Part shown: positions 59,168-64,000 of the stretch, piece by piece
Layout: each line of letters starts with the position of its first letter
Numbering within the stretch: the stretch's first letter is position 1
Origin: JANXQG01 sp964615095
GTDB taxonomy: Bacteria; Planctomycetota; Planctomycetia; Pirellulales; Thermoguttaceae
Length of the DNA: 64,000 nucleotides
Assembly (NCBI GenBank): GCA_964615095.1
Contig: CAZTPX010000037.1
Location: forward strand, 5,930-69,929
Direction of reading: 5' to 3'
Position numbers and translations under genes: made by a program
Notes under the pieces: generated by a model
Databases searched by the model: none
Told to the model about the DNA's origin: nothing
Seen by the model: only the letters and a program-made list of their open reading frames with translations

Positions 59168-60454
59168 TCACCCCGCGTCGGGCCACGCCGGAATGCTCTC
59201 CCCACGGACCAGATCGTCGAAGGTTTGCCGCCGGCGCACCAGGTGGGCGCGGCCTTCATGGACCAGCACTTCGGCGGCTAAGGGACGCGAGTTGTAGTTG
59301 GACCCCATCACAAACCCGTAGGCCCCGGCACACTCGATCACCAGGAGCTGCCCGACTTCGGCCTCGGGCAGATTGCGGGGACAGACGAAGCCGCCTTCCA
59401 CTTGCGTGAAGATGTCGCCCGACTCGCACAAGGGACCGCCCACGATCACCTCGCGCTCCGGTCGTGATGCCGCCTCGCGGGGCACGATCGACATGGGATG
59501 ATAGGCGCCGTAGAGGATCGGCCGGGCCAGGTTATTGAAGCCGGCGTCCAAGAGATAGAACCAGTGCTCGCCCTGCCGCTTGACCACGCGGATCTCGGAC
59601 ACCAAGTAGCCGCTCTCGGCCACCAAGTAACGGCCCGGCTCGATCTCCAGGCCGATAGTGTGGCCGAAGCGGTCTTCCAAGCGTTTGCGCGTCGCGTCCC
59701 ACAGCGTGAAATAGGCGGCCAGGTCGACATAGGCCTCGCCCTGGCGATAGATCGTGGGCAGGCCCCCGCCGGCGCTGATCGACACGATCGTAGGACCGAC
59801 CGCCAGGGCCGCCTGCTCCATCGCCGCACAAACCTGCGAGAGATGCTCCATGTCGGTGCCCGAACCGATGTGCATGTGCAGGCCGCCGATGACGGTCTGA
59901 TAGCGCTCGACCGTTTCCAAACACATGCCGATCTGCTCGTGCCAGATGCCGTGCTTGGCCTGGTCGCCACCGGTGTTCGTCTTGCGGCTGTGGCCATGCC
60001 CGAAGCCGGGATTGATGCGGAGTGTGATCTGCCGGCCGGGGGCGCGGCGGCCGAACTGCTCGATCATGTCGGGTGAGCCGCAATTCACGTGGACGTTGCG
60101 TTCCGCGCAGAGGTCGAGGGCCTCGGCGTCGAAGATGTCGGCCGTGTAGACGAGCGGGGGCGGCGCACCTTCCACTGCGTAGCCGGCGGCCAGCGCGCGG
60201 CGGATCTCGCCCGCGCTGACGGCATCGACCAACGCGCCGTGGCGGCGGAGCAGGTCCAACACGGCCAGGTTCGAACAGGCCTTCTGGGCATAGCGCACGT
60301 GATCGAAGGCCGCCAGATCGGCAAGTCGCCGCAGGATCATGGCCGAATCATAGACGAATGTCGGCGTGCCAAACTGAGTGGCCAAATCCGCGACCGGAAT
60401 GCCGGCAATATGGGTGCGCGTAGTGGAAAAAGCGGCGGGAACAGCGGCAGTCAT
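59168..60454 (-). CDS. lysA: Diaminopimelate decarboxylase
   Basis: This PLP enzyme decarboxylates meso-diaminopimelate to lysine. The 428-residue protein has the PLP lysine in VRYAQKAC (Lys58), HGHSRKTNTGGDQAKHGIW as in the E. coli-like branch, HMHIGSGTD, SAGGGLP, EPGRYLV, and the catalytic-Cys segment GPLCESGD. The start is ATG 60454; no strong ribosome-binding site is visible. Converges with the SafE-like gene, 21 bp apart. Confidence 0.95.
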   Translation of the reverse strand: MTAAVPAAFSTTRTHIAGIPVADLATQFGTPTFVYDSAMILRRLADLAAFDHVRYAQKACSNLAVLDLLRRHGALVDAVSAGEIRRALAAGYAVEGAPPPLVYTADIFDAEALDLCAERNVHVNCGSPDMIEQFGRRAPGRQITLRINPGFGHGHSRKTNTGGDQAKHGIWHEQIGMCLETVERYQTVIGGLHMHIGSGTDMEHLSQVCAAMEQAALAVGPTIVSISAGGGLPTIYRQGEAYVDLAAYFTLWDATRKRLEDRFGHTIGLEIEPGRYLVAESGYLVSEIRVVKRQGEHWFYLLDAGFNNLARPILYGAYHPMSIVPREAASRPEREVIVGGPLCESGDIFTQVEGGFVCPRNLPEAEVGQLLVIECAGAYGFVMGSNYNSRPLAAEVLVHEGRAHLVRRRQTFDDLVRGESIPAWPDAG

Positions 60455-60554
60455 CGAAGGGTAGTGCAAAGGACCAAGGGTGGATATCGACGGGGGATTG
60501 AGAATAATTCTACCACAAGGGCCGTTTGGGGACCATCGCGTGGCCAAAAAGAAA

Positions 60555-60577
60555 CCCCGGGTCGAAACGACCCGGGG
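60555..60577. terminator. CCCCGGGTCG hairpin
   Basis: CCCCGGGTCG-AAA-CGACCCGGGG, a perfect 10-bp stem with a 3-base loop, between lysA and the secreted protein gene at 60693 (both minus strand). It could terminate transcription of the latter, although no T-run follows on the minus strand; it may equally be another palindromic repeat. Confidence 0.5.
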
Positions 60578-60598
60578 CTCTAGTTTCTCACGTAAGAA

Positions 60599-60672
60599 CT
60601 TCCGCCATTGTTGCCTTTCGCTCCGCGAAAGTAGCGCTACTTTCGCGGAGCGAAAGGCGACAATGGCGGAAG
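60599..60672. repeat. GTCGCC palindrome, copy 2, with extended arms
   Basis: The core 60610-60661 is the same as at 7179 and 63874. Here the palindrome extends outward through CTTCCGCCATTG / CAATGGCGGAAG to 74 bp, interrupted by a single mismatch pair. It lies 21 bp beyond the stop of the gene at 60693-62372. Confidence 0.9.
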
Positions 60673-60692
60673 GAACGATTGCCGGCGCGCTA

Positions 60693-62372
60693 TTATTCGT
60701 CCGCGTCACCGGATGCATCGAGGATCGCCTTGGTGATGCCCGATTCCACATTCACGCGCAGGTTCATGCCGTTGGGAATGGGCTTCACGGTGAGCGTGAG
60801 GTGCTCCTTGCCGCCCGACTTGGCAAGCGACTCGGCGGCCTTGGCAAGACTCTTCTTGGCCTCGGCGCCCGGGGCAGCCTTGGCGAGGAACTTGGCGATG
60901 GGCGTGGCCGAGATGACCATGTCGACGGGATCGATGGCCTTGCCCGGCGCAGCCTTGGAGGCGTCGATGGCCTTCTTGATCACGGCAATGGGATCTTTGC
61001 CGACCCCCATGTACAGGTTCGATTCGTTGATACCCACGACGATCTGCACGGGATTTCCGAACACGTCGGCAACTTTGGCGTTTCCCGGGGGAAGCTTGGC
61101 GACGTGGAAGCCGACGCCTTCGTATTTTTCTACGTCGAACTTGAAGAGCTTGAGGAACTCGGCCGGTTTGGAATCCTCGTCGGCCAGCGCCTTGGCGAGC
61201 TTCTTGAAGGCCTCGTCCAGCTTCATGCCGTCGGCAATGCGGACGCCGAAGACGGCCGCCGGAGAGTCGTCGAGCAGGAGCGCCATGCCGCAGTCGCTCT
61301 TCTTCAACTCGACGCTCTTCTCCAGTACGCCCAGGACCTCGTTGACGACTTCCTTGCCCAGCTCGCGCTTTTCCTTGCTCAGCTCCTCGTTGGAATCCAG
61401 CACCTTGTCGGCCGCCGCCTTATAAGTGGGCAGGGTCGCCTTGAGATCCGCCACCTCGGCATCGCTGTTGGCGTGGGCCGACAACAAAGTCATGGCGGCC
61501 CCCGGGAGGGCGAAACCGCCAAAGTCGGTCTTAGCATCCTGCAAGGCCGCGAAGCTCTTGGCCAGGTCGCTGCCGTCGACGCCGCGGGCTTCGAAGTCCC
61601 AGAACAGCGCCTTGCTCGACGCGTCGAGCCCCACGCCCAGCACAAGCGTGTCGATCTCCTTGCTGAGTTTCTCCAGCTTGTCGAAGATCTGCTTGACGTT
61701 GGCGGTCATTATGGCCCGCTGCTCCTCCGAGTTCGAGGGCTGCATGGCGAGCGTGAATTCCACGATGCCGCGGAGGCTCTTGATGGCGTTCTCGCGGGCA
61801 GCCGCGGGAATGTTCTGCACGGAACCGCGAAGGGAGAGCGTGTACTTCTTGGTCAAGTCGGAGAGCGCCGGGAGCGGGTCGTCGGGGGCACTGCCCAGCG
61901 AGTCCTCGCCGTAAGAGAACACGGCCCACTGGCCCTTCTGTTTGGCATAGATCGTCTTCTCGCCCGCGGGCAGTTCGAAGACGCCCTTGTCGTTGGCGCT
62001 GGGTTCGCCGCCGGGCAGAGGAAGGGCAGCCAGCAGTTTCTTTAGATCGGTGGTGGGCAGATAGCCTTGCACGACCGGCTGATCGTTTTCGCTCAGGGTA
62101 ACCAGCACGCCCCAGGGACGCGACTTGTCCAAGCCGGCCAGCCCCTTGCCCTGTGTCTGCGCTTCGAGCGCGGCCTTGGCCTTGTCGGCGAGCTTGGCAT
62201 TTGGGCTAAGCTCGTCCAACGCCTTCAGGTTACTGATGAGTTGATCATAGCCGGCAAAAGCTATAGTCAAAGCAGGTTTGAGGTCTGCGGCGGCGGCCCT
62301 TTGGGCGGTAACCAGCGTTCCCACGGCCAATGCCAATGCGATGGCCATGATCTTCCTTAGCGGCTTGTTCAC
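60693..62372 (-). CDS. Secreted protein of unknown function
   Basis: A 559-residue protein with a Sec signal peptide (IMAIALALAVGTLVTAQRAAAAD, cleavage near 29). The mature protein is rich in Ala, Lys, Leu and Asp and predicted to be alpha/beta with repeated segments (e.g. LKKLLAALPLPGG, AEVADLKATLPTYK). Large secreted proteins of this composition are frequent in planctomycetes and have no known function. GTG 62372 has AGGAG 8 bases upstream. No cysteine pairs, repeats of cell-wall type or catalytic motif recognised. Confidence 0.75.
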   Translation of the reverse strand: MNKPLRKIMAIALALAVGTLVTAQRAAAADLKPALTIAFAGYDQLISNLKALDELSPNAKLADKAKAALEAQTQGKGLAGLDKSRPWGVLVTLSENDQPVVQGYLPTTDLKKLLAALPLPGGEPSANDKGVFELPAGEKTIYAKQKGQWAVFSYGEDSLGSAPDDPLPALSDLTKKYTLSLRGSVQNIPAAARENAIKSLRGIVEFTLAMQPSNSEEQRAIMTANVKQIFDKLEKLSKEIDTLVLGVGLDASSKALFWDFEARGVDGSDLAKSFAALQDAKTDFGGFALPGAAMTLLSAHANSDAEVADLKATLPTYKAAADKVLDSNEELSKEKRELGKEVVNEVLGVLEKSVELKKSDCGMALLLDDSPAAVFGVRIADGMKLDEAFKKLAKALADEDSKPAEFLKLFKFDVEKYEGVGFHVAKLPPGNAKVADVFGNPVQIVVGINESNLYMGVGKDPIAVIKKAIDASKAAPGKAIDPVDMVISATPIAKFLAKAAPGAEAKKSLAKAAESLAKSGGKEHLTLTVKPIPNGMNLRVNVESGITKAILDASGDADE

Positions 62373-62547
62373 GATATCATCTCCTTATTCCAGCGATTCC
62401 GAGAAAATGGTCCGTTCACGACACCGCGCCGCGACGAATCATAAGTTTCTAAGTGTACAGTCCTGTCGCCTGCGGGGCTAGCCCTGCGGGGCGAAGCAGA
62501 GCGATAAACTACAAATGCCGTTCATGCTTACCGGCGGATATGCGATT

Positions 62548-62609
62548 GTTGGAGTCCCGGCTTTAGCCGGTTATCCGGCATGAATTCCGGCTAAAGCCGG
62601 GACTCCAAC
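62548..62609. repeat. GTTGGAGT...ACTCCAAC element, copy 2
   Basis: A 62-bp palindrome: GTTGGAGTCCCGGCTTTAGC, with its inverse GCTAAAGCCGGGACTCCAAC at the right end. Internal hairpin CCGG-TTAT-CCGG. It lies in the gap between the genes at 60693 and 62904; apart from it this gap holds nothing recognised. Confidence 0.9.
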
Positions 62610-62903
62610 GGGCCATTTCGATCCGTACAAACGATAGCAGACGCTCTGCCGAATCCCAACGGGCTTGTTCTCTGACTACGCATATGATCGGATCGTTCCC
62701 CTACCCCGAGTCGCTTCCATGCCCCATTTTCCCCAGATTAACGCAATCCTTCTTCGACACCGCTTCAAAACTGTTCTGGAACCAAATGGGGTTTCTCTGT
62801 TAAAATAGGAATCCCTAACAACTTTCCAGCAATTGGACATGGCAACGCGTACTATCATTTCAACCCTGTGACGTAGATCCCCTGAACCCCGAGGTTCCCG
62901 ACG

Positions 62904-63845
62904 ATGAACGCAATTATTTTCCAAGTCTTGACGGTCTTGGCGACTGCCGCCAGCCCTGCCGCCCCCCAGAATACCTTGTTGGCTGAACTGATAAACAAGG
63001 GCGTGAAGATGCCCGACGGCCAGGTCGTGTGCCTGCCCGCTCCGGTCATGGCGGAGGGCCTGAGCGAGAAGCAACAGGCTGCCGTGCTGGCGGCGAGCGC
63101 GCCGCGGGGGAAGGTGGATGAATTCTTGGACACCGCCTCCAATGCATCGTGGAGCTTGAAGATTCTGAAGACTTCCAGCAAGAATGGGAATGACGTTTAC
63201 CGCACTGTGGACCTCTGCTTTGTCGTTTACGGCGATTGGAACGTGCTCACGAGCGACCAATTCTCCAAGGGCATCGTCAAGGAAGGGAAGGCAAAGAACG
63301 CGAAGAACGCGGGCATGGTTTCCGCGGCCGGCTACTTAAAGGCCCCGGAATTGGCCGTTCGCGGATTGTCGACGCGTTCGGTCGCTAACTCGAAAGAGTA
63401 TTTTCTTTACACGACTTTCAATCTCTTCGATCGGGTCGAGCTAAGCGCCACGCGGATTGGTGTGGCCACGAAAACGCCGACGGGAGTCATGGTTGCCGCG
63501 CGGGTCGATTCGCGCTTCGCCAAGGACAAGGCGTACCCCAACCAGTGGCGGGCGATCACCAAGGACGCAGCGGGCAATACAATTTTAGGCCCGCCGCAGC
63601 CCTATTCCGGCGCCGGCTTCTATGCCAAGGTGACGCGATTGATCAAGCCGGCAAACGCCATCTTCGTGGAATTCCACGAGGTCTTCTACGAACCGCACGA
63701 ATGGTTCGGCGAGGACCAGAAGCTGATGCGTTCCGAACTGGGGAAGATCATCCCCTTCGAGGTGAAGCAGTTCCGCATCAAGTTGGCGCGGGCAATGCAG
63801 GAGGCGGCGGAAAAGCAGCCGGCCGTGGAACCGGAGAAGAAGTAA
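62904..63845 (+). CDS. Secreted protein of unknown function
   Basis: A 313-residue protein with a short signal peptide (IIFQVLTVLATAASPAAP). The mature part is alpha/beta with ELINKGVKMPDGQVVCLPAP, VYRTVDLCFVVYGDWN and FYAKVTRLIKPANAIFVEFHEVFYEPHEWF. The last 30 residues are a Lys/Glu/Ala-rich helix. I recall similar planctomycete proteins without a function. ATG 62904 is preceded by GAGG (62890-62893). Confidence 0.7.
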   Translation: MNAIIFQVLTVLATAASPAAPQNTLLAELINKGVKMPDGQVVCLPAPVMAEGLSEKQQAAVLAASAPRGKVDEFLDTASNASWSLKILKTSSKNGNDVYRTVDLCFVVYGDWNVLTSDQFSKGIVKEGKAKNAKNAGMVSAAGYLKAPELAVRGLSTRSVANSKEYFLYTTFNLFDRVELSATRIGVATKTPTGVMVAARVDSRFAKDKAYPNQWRAITKDAAGNTILGPPQPYSGAGFYAKVTRLIKPANAIFVEFHEVFYEPHEWFGEDQKLMRSELGKIIPFEVKQFRIKLARAMQEAAEKQPAVEPEKK

Positions 63846-63873
63846 GGATCGGCGAATCAATAATTGTCGTATT

Positions 63874-63925
63874 GTCGCCTTTCGCTCCGCGAAAGTAGCG
63901 CTACTTTCGCGGAGCGAAAGGCGAC
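63874..63925. repeat. GTCGCC palindrome, copy 3
   Basis: A 52-bp perfect palindrome. Its right flank CACTTATTTCTGCGTC is the inverse of the left flank of copy 1 (7164-7180), so those two copies share more than the core. Nothing else is recognised from 63926 to the end. Confidence 0.9.
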
Positions 63926-64000
63926 ACTTATTTCTGCGTCAAGCCCTTAGTACTACAGCGCTAACTTGAGTTCCATTTACATGCGGGAGTTTCTGTCAGC

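Noticed and set aside
1..64000. tRNA or rRNA genes
   Set aside because: No cloverleaf or rRNA-like stretch was recognised in the gaps between genes; a tRNAscan run would settle it.

Overview
The window looks like chromosomal DNA of a high-G+C planctomycete, most likely of the Pirellulales type. The evidence is a DUF1559 pseudopilin with an H-x9-DG C-terminus followed by a small lipoprotein, DUF1080 / Gfo-Idh-MocA / sugar-isomerase genes with Tat signals, a Ser/Thr kinase fused to a tubulin-like domain, several secreted proteins of planctomycete type, and a very high load of palindromic intergenic repeats. These identifications come from reading the sequence and from recalled family features; no database search was run.

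Layout. 0-9 kb: kinase-tubulin fusion, a secreted TIM-barrel (DUF6067-like) protein, a pseudopilin/lipoprotein pair, and a DUF1444 gene with a small companion. 8.9-13 kb: a small helical protein plus HNH nuclease module, uvrA, and an orphan paralogue of the small helical protein. 13.2-16.5 kb: a three-gene operon (DUF1080, Gfo/Idh/MocA, sugar phosphate isomerase/epimerase) behind a good sigma70 promoter. 16.5-22.4 kb: addB-addA recombination nuclease pair. 22.7-25.7 kb: fbp and a convergent GH32-like secreted protein. 25.7-28.6 kb: an IS200/RAYT-type transposase inside its own palindromic repeats, next to a broken DUF4132/DUF5724-like gene. 30-41.4 kb: a decayed defence island with an HNH module between two copies of a kinase tail, a BREX remnant (truncated pglZ, then brxL cut by one in-frame TAG and fused to a Ser/Thr kinase), a nuclease-helicase overlapping a HIT gene, a phosphorothioate-type SBD-HNH nuclease, an oxidoreductase pseudogene and a PIN toxin-antitoxin pair. 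42.3-49 kb: gyrB, dciA-like, dnaN, dnaA and a cysteine desulfurase, all on the minus strand; recF is absent. 49.3-52 kb: polysaccharide ABC exporter and kdsD. 52.2-59.1 kb: an Rrf2 regulator divergent from a cbb3 oxidase operon (ccoN-ccoO fusion, ccoQ, monoheme ccoP, ccoG, ccoH, a SafE/DsbD_2-type membrane protein). 59.2-63.9 kb: lysA and two secreted proteins of unknown function.

The most unusual content is the palindromic repeats. At least eight families are present. Most are double hairpins of about 50-110 bp whose two ends are inverted copies of each other, the layout of REPINs (paired REP sequences mobilised by RAYT transposases). One family begins GTAGG and ends CCTAC. Several repeats lie in frame inside or at the end of conserved genes (uvrA, the brxL-linked kinase, the cysteine desulfurase, ccoG), adding peptide segments that are not expected in those families. 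This is reminiscent of the Rickettsia palindromic elements. In two other places the repeat supplies the TAG stop codon of the preceding gene.

I saw no rRNA, tRNA or CRISPR array, and no convincing DnaA-box cluster.
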